From the NCBI GenBank assembly GCA_930986645.1, contig CAKNJS010000022.1:1-42653 (forward strand): a stretch of DNA of 42,653 nt, given 5' to 3'. Under the pieces are notes generated by a model that was not told the origin of the DNA, ran no database searches, and saw only the letters and a program-made list of their open reading frames with translations. Made by a program: the position numbers and the translations under genes. Within the stretch, counting starts at the first letter, position 1, and every line of letters starts with the position of its first letter. Positions 18,564 through 25,829 of this stretch are shown piece by piece. The DNA is from an uncultured Lachnoclostridium sp. Its GTDB lineage: Bacteria > Bacillota > Clostridia > Lachnospirales > Lachnospiraceae.

Positions 18564-18721
18564 ACAGTTCACACGCGCCTCTCGCAAAGCCGCACTTACG
18601 TGCTCACCGCGGCTCTCGCCGCTTCTTTGCTCGTATTCGGGCGCTCCCTCCGCCCATGCAGGTCCGGGCTGCTCCTTATGCCAGCATAAAGCATCCCTGC
18701 CTGCATGGGCGGGTGAACTGT
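18564..18721 (-). ncRNA. Structured RNA, copy 1 (leader of the phospholipase/ppk operon)
   Basis: Read on the - strand, the element folds into nested stems. P1 is ACAGTTCAC/GTGAACTGT (18713-18721 with 18564-18572). P2 is a 13-bp perfect CCGCCCATGCAGG/CCTGCATGGGCGG (18700-18712 with 18650-18662), capped by TTTATGC-TG-GCATAAG. P4 is GCGCC/GGCGC (18640-18644 with 18575-18579). P5 is GCAAAG/CTTTGC (18625-18630 with 18584-18589), which encloses two hairpins: GCGGC-GAGA-GCCGC and GCAC-GTAA-GTGC. Both loops are GNRA only on this strand, which sets the orientation. A TATAAT lies just upstream at 18726-18731. A second copy at 36932-37087 supports the fold by covariation. It may be a regulatory leader or an independent RNA. 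Confidence 0.8.
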
Positions 18722-18725
18722 TACT

Positions 18726-18731
18726 ATTATA
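18726..18731 (-). promoter_or_regulatory. Probable -10 of structured RNA copy 1
   Basis: TATAAT on the - strand (within TATATAATAG) ends 4 bases before the P1 stem. Transcription would therefore start at about the first stem base. The -35 (TTTCCG, about 17-18 bases upstream) is weak. Confidence 0.45.
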
Positions 18732-18758
18732 TACTGTTTTCATGAATTCGGAAACCCC

Positions 18759-18788
18759 TTGCCTTTTTATGGGTATCCATGGTAATAT
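18759..18788 (+). promoter_or_regulatory. Probable promoter of the ABC-F gene
   Basis: TTGCCT at 18759-18764 is 18 bases from TAATAT at 18783-18788, giving a roughly 50-base leader before the AAGGAG and ATG at 18847. The motif match is moderate. Confidence 0.4.
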
Positions 18789-18846
18789 ATGCGGTGGTGC
18801 GTTATGAATTCCATTTTTTAGTTTTATTTTATAAGGAGATAACAGT

Positions 18847-20481
18847 ATGATCAGTGCAAATAATGTGACGCTGCGCGTAGGTAAGAAAGCGCTTTTCGAA
18901 GATGTCAACATCAAGTTCACAGAGGGAAACTGCTACGGTCTTATCGGAGCCAACGGCGCAGGGAAGTCTACTTTTCTGAAGATCCTGTCCGGACAGCTTG
19001 AGCCTACTAAAGGCGAGGTTGCAATCACTCCGGGTGAAAGGCTGTCTTTCCTGCAGCAGGATCACTTCAAATACGATGAATACCCGGTTCTCGACACAGT
19101 CATTATGGGAAATGCCAGACTGTATGAGATCATGAAAGAAAAGGAAGTCATCTATGCGAAAGAAGACTTTACAGAAGAGGATGGAATCAAGGCGAGTGAG
19201 CTCGAAGCTGAATTTGCCGCAATGAACGGCTGGGAGGCTGAGTCTGATGCTGCATCTCTTCTGAACGGCCTTGGAATTGATACAGAACTTCATTATAAAT
19301 ATATGAAGGATCTGACCGGTCCTGAAAAAGTGAAGGTACTGCTTGCTCAGGCACTGTTCGGAAATCCGGACATTCTGCTCCTCGACGAGCCGACCAACCA
19401 TCTGGATCTGGACGCGATCGCATGGCTCGAGGAGTTCCTGATCAACTTTGATAACACAGTGATCGTTGTATCCCATGACCGATACTTCTTAAATAAGGTA
19501 TGTACGCAGATCGCGGATATTGATTACGGGAAAATACAGCTCTATGCCGGAAACTATGATTTCTGGTATGAATCCAGCCAGCTGCTGATTCGTCAGATGA
19601 AAGAGGCAAACAAGAAAAAGGAAGAAAAAATCAAAGAGCTTCAGGAGTTTATCTCCCGCTTCAGCGCCAACGCTTCCAAGTCCAAGCAGGCGACTTCAAG
19701 AAAGCGTGCTTTGGAGAAGATTCAGCTTGATGAGATCAAACCGTCCAGCAGAAAATATCCTTATATCGACTTCCGTCCGAACCGCGAGATTGGAAATGAA
19801 GTTCTTACAGTAGAAGGGCTTTCAAAGACAATCGATGGGGAAAAGGTACTGGACAACATAAACTTTACTCTCGGCCATGATGATAAGGTGGCATTTGTCG
19901 GCAGCAATGAGCTTGCCAAGTCCGTTCTCTTCAAAATCCTGATTGGCGAGATGGAACCGGACGAGGGAACATACAAATGGGGGGTTACTACTTCTCAGGC
20001 GTACTTCCCGAAGGATTTCGGTGGAGAATTCGACAATGATTATAATATTACAGAATGGCTCACTCAGTATTCTGAAGAAAAAGATGTCACATACGTCCGC
20101 GGTTTCCTCGGCCGTATGCTCTTCTCCGGTGAAGACGGCGTCAAGAAAGTGAAGGTATTATCCGGTGGCGAGAAAGTACGCTGCCTGCTCTCTAAAATGA
20201 TGATCTCAGGTGCAAACGTCCTGCTGCTCGATGAGCCGACCAACCATCTTGATATGGAAGCGATCACCGCTCTCAACAATGGTATGATCAAATTCCCGGG
20301 CGTGATTCTCTTCACCTCAAGAGACCATCAGATTGTCCAGACGACTGCGAACCGCATCATGGAAATCGTACCGGGCGGACACCTCATCGACAAGATCACC
20401 ACATACGATGAGTATCTGGCAAATGATGAAATGGCAAGAAAGAGACAGACATACTCTGTACAGACAGAGGAAAACGACTAA
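18847..20481 (+). CDS. ABC-F family ATPase (YkpA/YbiT type)
   Basis: This 544-residue soluble protein has two ABC domains joined by a charged linker (about 243-300, KKKEEKIKELQEF) and no membrane segments. ABC-F proteins act on the ribosome. Domain 1 has an intact Walker A GANGAGKST (34-42), Walker B LLLDEPTNHLD and H-loop VSHDR, but a degenerate signature LTGPE (156-160). Domain 2 has an intact signature LSGGE (439-443) and Walker B, but its Walker A is GSNELAKS (352-359) and its H-loop reads SRDH. Only one of the two composite ATP sites looks complete. An AAGGAG precedes the ATG. Lack of a long antibiotic-resistance loop argues for a housekeeping role. Confidence 0.88.
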   Translation: MISANNVTLRVGKKALFEDVNIKFTEGNCYGLIGANGAGKSTFLKILSGQLEPTKGEVAITPGERLSFLQQDHFKYDEYPVLDTVIMGNARLYEIMKEKEVIYAKEDFTEEDGIKASELEAEFAAMNGWEAESDAASLLNGLGIDTELHYKYMKDLTGPEKVKVLLAQALFGNPDILLLDEPTNHLDLDAIAWLEEFLINFDNTVIVVSHDRYFLNKVCTQIADIDYGKIQLYAGNYDFWYESSQLLIRQMKEANKKKEEKIKELQEFISRFSANASKSKQATSRKRALEKIQLDEIKPSSRKYPYIDFRPNREIGNEVLTVEGLSKTIDGEKVLDNINFTLGHDDKVAFVGSNELAKSVLFKILIGEMEPDEGTYKWGVTTSQAYFPKDFGGEFDNDYNITEWLTQYSEEKDVTYVRGFLGRMLFSGEDGVKKVKVLSGGEKVRCLLSKMMISGANVLLLDEPTNHLDMEAITALNNGMIKFPGVILFTSRDHQIVQTTANRIMEIVPGGHLIDKITTYDEYLANDEMARKRQTYSVQTEEND

Positions 20482-20518
20482 TAGTCTGCACTTTTTGCTT
20501 GATTTTTCAATTTCAGGG

Positions 20519-20547
20519 TTTTCATTTTCCCCTGACTCTGATATAAT
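20519..20547 (+). promoter_or_regulatory. tRNA-Ser promoter with extended -10
   Basis: TTTTCA at 20519-20524 is 17 bases from TATAAT at 20542-20547, preceded by TGA. It lies directly after the ABC-F stop. Confidence 0.6.
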
Positions 20548-20551
20548 AATA

Positions 20552-20584
20552 AAGCTGTGGATGCCTGATCCGCATCCGCAGCTT
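20552..20584 (+). repeat. Hairpin between promoter and tRNA-Ser
   Basis: A 13-bp stem, AAGCTGTGGATGC / GCATCCGCAGCTT (one G-U), with a 7-base loop lies in the tRNA precursor leader. It is not followed by a U-run, so it is more likely a processing or stability element than a terminator. Confidence 0.5.
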
Positions 20585-20593
20585 ATAGAATCA

Positions 20594-20679
20594 GGAGACG
20601 TATCGAAGTGGTCATAACGGGGCGCACTCGAAATGCGTTTGCCCTCCGGGGCACGAGGGTTCGAATCCCTCCGTCTCCG
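20594..20679 (+). tRNA. tRNA-Ser (CGA)
   Basis: The acceptor stem GGAGACG (20594-20600) pairs with CGTCTCC (20672-20678), with discriminator G at 20679. The anticodon arm GCA-CTCGAAA-TGC gives anticodon CGA for serine codon UCG. The long variable arm (GCCCTCCGGGGC region) is typical of class II serine tRNAs, and the T arm GAGGG-TTCGAAT-CCCTC is canonical. CCA is not encoded. A promoter and leader hairpin precede it and a terminator hairpin follows. Confidence 0.95.
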
Positions 20680-20712
20680 CTCTACAATTGAACAGTATAA
20701 GATATACGAACG

Positions 20713-20764
20713 TGACCGCTCAGTCTGCATGTATCATATTTGCAGGACTGAAGCGGTCATTTTC
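20713..20764 (+). terminator. Terminator after tRNA-Ser
   Basis: An imperfect stem, GACCGC-TCAGTC-TGCA with TGCA-GGACTGAA-GCGGTC, spans 20714-20758. It is followed by ATTTTCG. Confidence 0.65.
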
Positions 20765-20789
20765 GTCCTCAGACCTTCCGGATCCGCAG

Positions 20790-20848
20790 GTCGAAAAGAG
20801 TCGAATCCTTTTCCTTGTCTGACAAAAACCTGCATTTTACGATATTAT
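20790..20848 (+). promoter_or_regulatory. Promoter of the Spo0A-C domain gene, with GTCGAA direct repeats
   Basis: CTGACA at 20819-20824 is 18 bases from TATTAT at 20843-20848. Just upstream, GTCGAA occurs at 20790-20795 and again at 20800-20805, exactly 10 bases apart. These match six of seven bases of the 0A-box TGTCGAA. A chance match, or a decayed tRNA T-arm (GTCGAATCC), cannot be excluded. Confidence 0.45.
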
Positions 20849-20898
20849 AGGTGTTCCCAAGAACAGGCTGCTCAGATCAGATTAGAGAGGGCATGCGG

Positions 20899-21345
20899 AT
20901 GGATTATGAAAAAGTAATTATCAACACTCTGGATTCCTTTGGAGTCAGCCGTTCCTACACAGGGTATAATTATGTTGTCTACAGTCTCCAGCTCATTCTC
21001 GAAGACGAAGAGCGCATCGACTGTATCACCAAGACATTATATCTTGACGTAGCAAAACATTTCCACACAAACTGGAGCTGTGTCGAGAAGAATATGCGCA
21101 CGATCGTAAACTGCGTGTGGAATTCTCACAATATCGAACTGCTTGAAATTATCTTTAACAAATCAAACAGGAATAAGAAACCCACTAATAAAGAATTCTT
21201 TAAATATATGCACGATTATATCATTCAGCTCACTCATGAAGTAGAGATTGCAGACAGACACATTGCGGTCATTTGTCCAATCTCAAATGCATACTGCGAG
21301 GCACTGAGTACTTTCTATATAAGACTGTCAAAAATGATAGAGTAA
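20899..21345 (+). CDS. Stand-alone Spo0A C-terminal DNA-binding domain protein
   Basis: This 148-residue protein aligns by eye with the effector domain of the sporulation regulator Spo0A. It shows the order TLDSFGVSRSYTGYNYVVYSL, ITKTLYLDVAKHFHTNWSCVEKNMRTIVNCVW, NIELLEIIFN and KKPTNKEFF, matching Spo0A segments such as ITKVLYPDIAKKF, VERAIRHAIEVAW and KPTNSEF. There is no receiver domain, so phosphorylation cannot control it in the usual way. It may compete for or occupy 0A-boxes. An earlier in-frame ATG exists at 20851, but GAGAGG 8 bases before 20899 favours this start. A 30-residue C-terminal extension with an unfamiliar helical sequence follows the domain. Confidence 0.8.
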   Translation: MDYEKVIINTLDSFGVSRSYTGYNYVVYSLQLILEDEERIDCITKTLYLDVAKHFHTNWSCVEKNMRTIVNCVWNSHNIELLEIIFNKSNRNKKPTNKEFFKYMHDYIIQLTHEVEIADRHIAVICPISNAYCEALSTFYIRLSKMIE

Positions 21346-21347
21346 CA

Positions 21348-21387
21348 AAAAACAGCCTCTGACCAATATCAGTCTGAGGCTGTTTTT
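21348..21387. terminator. Bidirectional terminator between convergent genes
   Basis: The stem AAAAACAGCCTC / GAGGCTGTTTTT (21348-21359 with 21376-21387) carries an A-run on one side and a T-run on the other. It can serve both the Spo0A-like gene (+) and the facing hypothetical gene (-). Confidence 0.85.
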
Positions 21388-21405
21388 CATATTTTAAATA
21401 TTCCA

Positions 21406-21888
21406 CTATGAATACTGGCACATTACAATTACTTTCTGGGGTGTTGTCTGTGCCGGCAAACTGAATGTGCTCGCAGTATAATAGACAAGCAGTTCTGTAT
21501 TCTCCGGACTGCATGTATACTGCTGCCCGTTCAGGGTCATCACATTTGTCATCGGCCCTATATTCAGCTTCAGCGAGCCGTCAGCCGATGCAAGCTCATC
21601 GTCAAAATAGTCCAGCATCACCTGCTGGCCTCTCCTCAGTGACGTGATCAGCTCTGCCCTGTACTGAGGCGGATATACGGCCGGTACAGGAAGATTCGTA
21701 TCATAGAATGCGGCAATGCGCATGCCGGGGCGCAGCCGTACATTATCGACTACAGTTGTATCTCCGGATACGACTACATTCACAATATTAGAACCGCTGA
21801 TAACAGACAACGTCATAGAACAGCAGTCATCGCCCCGATTAATTCCCTGAATAATTCCTTCTACCTTTTCAAATGACTCATATGCCAT
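21406..21888 (-). CDS. Hypothetical protein, beta-rich
   Basis: This 160-residue protein is not recognised. It has no signal peptide or membrane segment. Alternating hydrophobic strands (GIIQGINRGDDCCSMTLSVI, NVVVSGDTTVVDNVRLRPGM, KVIVMCQY) suggest a small beta-barrel or OB-like fold, with a glycine-poor proline turn PVPAVYPPQYRA in the middle. The ATG is not preceded by a perfect Shine-Dalgarno, but AAGGAG lies about 10 bases away in the leader. It stands 75 bases after the histidine phosphatase gene and may be co-transcribed with it. Confidence 0.6.
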   Translation of the reverse strand: MAYESFEKVEGIIQGINRGDDCCSMTLSVISGSNIVNVVVSGDTTVVDNVRLRPGMRIAAFYDTNLPVPAVYPPQYRAELITSLRRGQQVMLDYFDDELASADGSLKLNIGPMTNVMTLNGQQYTCSPENTELLVYYTASTFSLPAQTTPQKVIVMCQYS

Positions 21889-21963
21889 AACAGAAAGAAC
21901 TCCTTATTAAAAGTCTTTCTATTATACTATGCACCTATATCCGGTATTGCCTCAGGATTTTTC

Positions 21964-22734
21964 TCAGTGCAGTCCCGGTCCGCTGTATGTTTCGCAAAAT
22001 CTGGCAGCTGTAGAGACCGGCTCGCCTCCCAATACAAGATGTGATACATCTCCGATCTTGAGGCCTCTGAAACATGCCAGTCCTTTCTGACGCTCCTCTG
22101 TTACAACTTCTGTCACCGATGTGGGGGCAAGCGCAAGGCTGTGCCAGAGAAGAAACGGTGATATCTCCCACAGATGGGAAAGCAGCACACAGGTAAGACC
22201 GAAATGGCAGAAAAATGTGAGTGTATCCGTACTTTCTCTTTCCACCTTATAGCATCTTCCATCCCTGATATACCCGTGTTCAGCAAGGAGCTTATCGAAC
22301 TCTCCGGTCACATAATCGTATATTTCCACTGTGTCCGAATTACGGCAGATTTCACACTCCCTCCAGCGTATCGGATCCATACATTCACTAAACTTTTCCC
22401 AATAAGAGGGCATCACGTCCCATACAATATGAGGTGCATACTTTCCGTCTTCCATCTTTGCATTCGGAAATGCCTCGAGAAGCTGGGGTGCCTGATTGAG
22501 ATCCACCTGTGCCGGGAATTCCTGAAGCCATCCCAGTGTCTTTGCCGTGCGTCCCAGCTTCTTCATGCTGTATCCCGCTGTTGCCTGTGCTCTTCCCAAT
22601 GGAGAGACATAACATTCTCCAAGATGCAGGTCCTCCGCACGTTCTGCCAGAAGCGCGGCTTCTTTGTGTCCTTTCTCTGTCAATGTATCATGCACATAAT
22701 CCGGATCACCATGCCGGATAAACAGTAATCTCAT
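21964..22734 (-). CDS. Histidine phosphatase family protein
   Basis: This 256-residue protein belongs to the phosphoglycerate mutase-like histidine phosphatases. The catalytic histidine is H8 in LFIRHGDPD, and the second histidine is in FFCHFG (about residue 176). The LSPLGRAQATA-like stretch (YVSPLGRAQATAGY, about 42-55) supplies the phosphate-binding arginine. The middle insertion (about 85-155) is longer than in small phosphatases such as CobC, so the substrate is uncertain. It follows the alpha/beta hydrolase gene by 30 bases in the same operon. Confidence 0.82.
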   Translation of the reverse strand: MRLLFIRHGDPDYVHDTLTEKGHKEAALLAERAEDLHLGECYVSPLGRAQATAGYSMKKLGRTAKTLGWLQEFPAQVDLNQAPQLLEAFPNAKMEDGKYAPHIVWDVMPSYWEKFSECMDPIRWRECEICRNSDTVEIYDYVTGEFDKLLAEHGYIRDGRCYKVERESTDTLTFFCHFGLTCVLLSHLWEISPFLLWHSLALAPTSVTEVVTEERQKGLACFRGLKIGDVSHLVLGGEPVSTAARFCETYSGPGLH

Positions 22735-22764
22735 ATTTTTTCTCCTTTGTACCTGTTAGTGATA

Positions 22765-23760
22765 TCATTTCTTCTTCCATATTCTGTCCAGCCATTCTTC
22801 GGCAAGCTGAGGCCAGATTCCCACTTCTTTCAGAGTAACACAGATTGCATCTTTTTGTTCAGGCGTCCATTTCTCTTTTTTCTTACCGTTCAGCCCGAAA
22901 TCCACAAGTATCTCAGCGCCTTTTTCTTTCGGATAAGATGTTTTTCCTTCGGAAACAGCATCTGCCAGCAGCCGGATCTGTTCCAGTGTATAAGGGACGC
23001 CAAACTCTCTCTCCAGCCACTGTTCTGTGGCTATAGACATGCCATGTACCCCTTCTGAAAACACATGATGTGCGAAGCGGACTCCGTTTTTCCGGCATGC
23101 CTCCGCAAAGAGATAGCTGTTCTCTACAGGAACTGAAGCATCTGTCACGGTCTGCCAGAGAAAACAGGGCGGTGTATCCGCCGTCACATGTTTTTCCAGC
23201 GACATGTACTCCAGCTCTTTTTCTGTCGGCTCACTCCCCAGCAGTGCAGCCATGGAATCCCGATGCGCATATTCGCCGGATGTGATCACCGGATACGACA
23301 GGATGGCTGCATCCGGACGATTGGATACTTCCTGATACTCCGGATCCTGATCTGCGATATCCCCGAAATGCACGCACAGACTTGCACAGAGGTGGCCTCC
23401 TGCCGAGAATCCGCACAGTGCGATCTTCTCCGGATCGACCGCATATTTTTCTGCTCCAGCCCGGATTATGCGTACCGCCCGTGAAATATCGCAGAGCGGC
23501 TGCAGCTTCAGCGGCTCATCCAGCAGATTTACCGTATAAGCCAGCACAAACACGTTATAGCCGGCGCGGTAAAACTCCTTGGCAGGGAGATGTCCCTCCG
23601 ACGGAGACGCATTGCGGTATGCTCCGCCCGGCACAACGATCATAGCCGGATGAACGTCACGGTCTTCGTGGATATAGCTGGTCATAAACGGTACAAAACC
23701 ATATGCCGCAGGATAATGGTATTCGCCGTCCTGCCATAAAAATATTCTTTCTCCTGTCAA
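22765..23760 (-). CDS. Alpha/beta hydrolase (esterase, BD-FAE/acetyl xylan esterase-like)
   Basis: This 331-residue hydrolase shows the hormone-sensitive lipase-like layout: oxyanion segment VVPGGAYRN (about 42-50), nucleophile S119 in GFSAGGH, D207 in TVTDASVP and H239 in EGVHGMS. No signal peptide is present, so it acts on small esters inside the cell, such as acetylated oligosaccharides. After the catalytic domain a C-terminal segment of about 50 residues (280-331) follows, with EKWTPEQKDAICVTLKEVG. It heads the unit with the histidine phosphatase. Confidence 0.83.
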   Translation of the reverse strand: MTGERIFLWQDGEYHYPAAYGFVPFMTSYIHEDRDVHPAMIVVPGGAYRNASPSEGHLPAKEFYRAGYNVFVLAYTVNLLDEPLKLQPLCDISRAVRIIRAGAEKYAVDPEKIALCGFSAGGHLCASLCVHFGDIADQDPEYQEVSNRPDAAILSYPVITSGEYAHRDSMAALLGSEPTEKELEYMSLEKHVTADTPPCFLWQTVTDASVPVENSYLFAEACRKNGVRFAHHVFSEGVHGMSIATEQWLEREFGVPYTLEQIRLLADAVSEGKTSYPKEKGAEILVDFGLNGKKKEKWTPEQKDAICVTLKEVGIWPQLAEEWLDRIWKKK

Positions 23761-23795
23761 ACAATCTCCTCCTGACTAATTCTAATTGGAATCAC

Positions 23796-23850
23796 AAAAA
23801 CAGCCTGCAGACAAACTGTAATCTGTAGCTTTACTGTTTGCTGCAGGCTG
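23796..23850 (-). terminator. Terminator of the Mrp gene
   Basis: On the - strand a long stem, CAGCCTGCAG / CTGCAGGCTG, extends inward with one bulge and is followed by five T (23796-23800). Confidence 0.85.
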
Positions 23851-23883
23851 AAGCCTTCTGTCTCAATGCATCACTGTTCTGCC

Positions 23884-24714
23884 TTAAAGCTCTGCATCAT
23901 TTATATATGGATTTGTCACCTCGTAGAAGCGCTCCTCCTCAACTGCTTTTGCCAGATCCATATCGATCGGCATCTTTCCGAGAACCGGAACGCCCATCTC
24001 TGCTGCGATCTGTTCGATATTGCTCTCACCAAATACTTTGATCTCTTTGCCGCAGTCCGGACATTTCACATAGCTGTAGTTTTCCACAATGCCGAGCACC
24101 GGAATATTCATCTGTTCTGCCATATTAGCCGCTTTCTTCACGATCATCTGTACAAGATCCTGCGGTGAAGTAACGATAACTACGCCGTCTACCGGAAGAG
24201 ACTGGAATACCGTCAGCGGTACATCACCTGTTCCCGGCGGCATATCTACAAAGAGATAGTCAAGTTCTCCCCACATAACGTCTGTCCAGAACTGCTTCAC
24301 AACACTCGCAATGATGGGACCTCTCCAGATAACCGGAGCTGACTCATCCTCCAGAAGCAGATTGACAGACATGATCTTTGTGCCGTCTTTCGCCGTACAC
24401 GGAATAATATTCTCTTCTGTCGCAGCCGCTTTTGTGTGGACGCCGTACATCTTCGGAATAGACGGTCCTGTGATATCCGCGTCAAGGATGCCGACTTTAC
24501 AGCCTTTCTCTCTCATCATTCTCGCAAGAGACGCTGTCACAAGCGATTTTCCGACTCCTCCCTTGCCGCTGACAACTCCGATCACTTTCTTGATCGAAGA
24601 GTACATATTCGCCGGCTCGCGGAAGTCTGTCTTCTTGCTGCTGCACGTATCTGCATGAGCACAGCCTGCACAGGATTCTTCTGTGCATTCATTTGTATTC
24701 TGTTCTTCTGCCAT
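23884..24714 (-). CDS. Mrp/NBP35-type ATP-binding iron-sulfur carrier
   Basis: This 276-residue P-loop ATPase of the Mrp/NBP35 family carries Fe-S clusters to apoproteins. The deviant Walker A is GKGGVGKS (50-57), with DADITGPSIP and VDMPPGTGD following. The bridging cysteines are C218 and C221 in KCPDC. The N-terminus has an added cysteine cluster (C10, C15, C18, C24; CTEESCAGCAHADTC), as in NBP35-like members, which could bind a second cluster. It is monocistronic, with its own terminator. Confidence 0.9.
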   Translation of the reverse strand: MAEEQNTNECTEESCAGCAHADTCSSKKTDFREPANMYSSIKKVIGVVSGKGGVGKSLVTASLARMMREKGCKVGILDADITGPSIPKMYGVHTKAAATEENIIPCTAKDGTKIMSVNLLLEDESAPVIWRGPIIASVVKQFWTDVMWGELDYLFVDMPPGTGDVPLTVFQSLPVDGVVIVTSPQDLVQMIVKKAANMAEQMNIPVLGIVENYSYVKCPDCGKEIKVFGESNIEQIAAEMGVPVLGKMPIDMDLAKAVEEERFYEVTNPYINDAEL

Positions 24715-24844
24715 GATTAATAACCTTCCTTCTTTCTAAGACTTGTTCTGACAGAGACTGTCAGAATCCGCCACATGAGGTAGTATACCACACTACAGAT
24801 GCTTTTGTACATATTTTAAATCAGGTTTTCGACTTTTGTCGTTT

Positions 24845-25693
24845 TCACACTCCCATAGACCTGATCTGTTCAAAGATCCGGCTCATCGGCACGCAAAACC
24901 CGCCGCCGAAGATTCCCACGGGTATATCGTCCTGAGGCCCGTATACCGCCGCAATATCCTCCTCAGGAGTCCAGTACACACATACCCGTTCCCGGTCCGG
25001 ATCGATCAGCCAGTACTCTCTGACTCCTGCTGTTGCATACTTGCCAAGCTTGATCTTCGTGTCCATACGGGCAGATGACGGGGAAAGGATCTCTACGGCC
25101 AGATCCGGGGCGCCCATAATACATCTTCTGGTGCGTTTCGACGGATCACAGACCACAACAAGATCCGGCTCAAGCATTGACCGGTCATCACAGTCGATCT
25201 GGACATCGAGAGGAGACGGAAGAACCACGCAGTCTCCTCCGTTCTTTTCAACATACCCGTAGAGTTCACTGCATAAACGCATGATAATATACTGATGGAT
25301 CATACTTGGCGCGGCCATATCGTAGATCACGCCGTCGATCAGCTCCACCCGCCTGTTGTCCGGGATCGCATAGTAATCATCCAGCGTATACCCGCCCGGT
25401 TTCGCCTTGTACACTGTAGATGGTTCACAGACGAGATCTGAACTGCCGAACTCCCTGCCGTAAGTATATCCCAATAGCTCCTCCTCAGAATCTTTTCTGC
25501 CGTCCGGCATATCATTCTGCTGCTCGTTCTTCATGACAAACTCCAGAGCACGAAGCGTCTTATTTCTCGGTGTCCGCGTCTCCCCGTTAAATATCTTCTG
25601 GATCGTTCCCTGAGGCACGCCTGAGAGCTCGGCGAGCTGTGCAAATGTGTAACCGTTCTTCTCTTTAAAATATTTAAGCTGTTCCAGATTCAT
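24845..25693 (-). CDS. XRE-family HTH fused to a Uma2-type nuclease-like domain
   Basis: This 282-residue protein joins an XRE helix-turn-helix (about 4-55, TFAQLAELSGVPQGTIQKIFNG) to a Uma2/DUF820 PD-(D/E)XK-like domain (about 105-275). Likely fold residues are E118 in RRVELIDG, D177 in LEPDLVVV and E201 in LAVEILSPSS. Uma2 proteins are usually stand-alone and of unclear function, though classed with restriction-like nucleases. The ATG at 25693 has AAGGGAG 7 bases upstream; a longer TTG-started frame is less likely. Its promoter carries repeats that fit self-repression. Confidence 0.82.
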   Translation of the reverse strand: MNLEQLKYFKEKNGYTFAQLAELSGVPQGTIQKIFNGETRTPRNKTLRALEFVMKNEQQNDMPDGRKDSEEELLGYTYGREFGSSDLVCEPSTVYKAKPGGYTLDDYYAIPDNRRVELIDGVIYDMAAPSMIHQYIIMRLCSELYGYVEKNGGDCVVLPSPLDVQIDCDDRSMLEPDLVVVCDPSKRTRRCIMGAPDLAVEILSPSSARMDTKIKLGKYATAGVREYWLIDPDRERVCVYWTPEEDIAAVYGPQDDIPVGIFGGGFCVPMSRIFEQIRSMGV

Positions 25694-25731
25694 GGCATTC
25701 TCCCTTCTGCAGTCATAGACTTGCAATGCAA

Positions 25732-25790
25732 AAAACGGTTGAAATACGATTATTTTTATAAATAATACCGTTTTTCAACCGTTTTGTCAA
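25732..25790 (-). promoter_or_regulatory. Promoter with inverted operators of the XRE-Uma2 gene
   Basis: On the - strand a consensus TTGACA (25785-25790) is 17 bases from TATTAT (25762-25767). AACGGTTGAAAAACGG lies in the spacer, and the inverted 12-base copy AAAACGGTTGAA occurs downstream near 25732-25744. Sites inside the spacer and past the start fit repression by the gene's own XRE domain. Confidence 0.7.
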
Positions 25791-25829
25791 TCACAGTCAA
25801 AAAGCTCCTGACGCCGACATCATATATGC

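Noticed and set aside
18552-18920. Open frame on the - strand covering RNA copy 1
   Set aside because: It has no domain and no ribosome binding site, and the region is better explained as structured RNA. The frame also crosses the ABC-F start.
20781-20820. Second tRNA after tRNA-Ser, suggested by GTCGAATCC
   Set aside because: No matching acceptor, D or anticodon arms could be formed.
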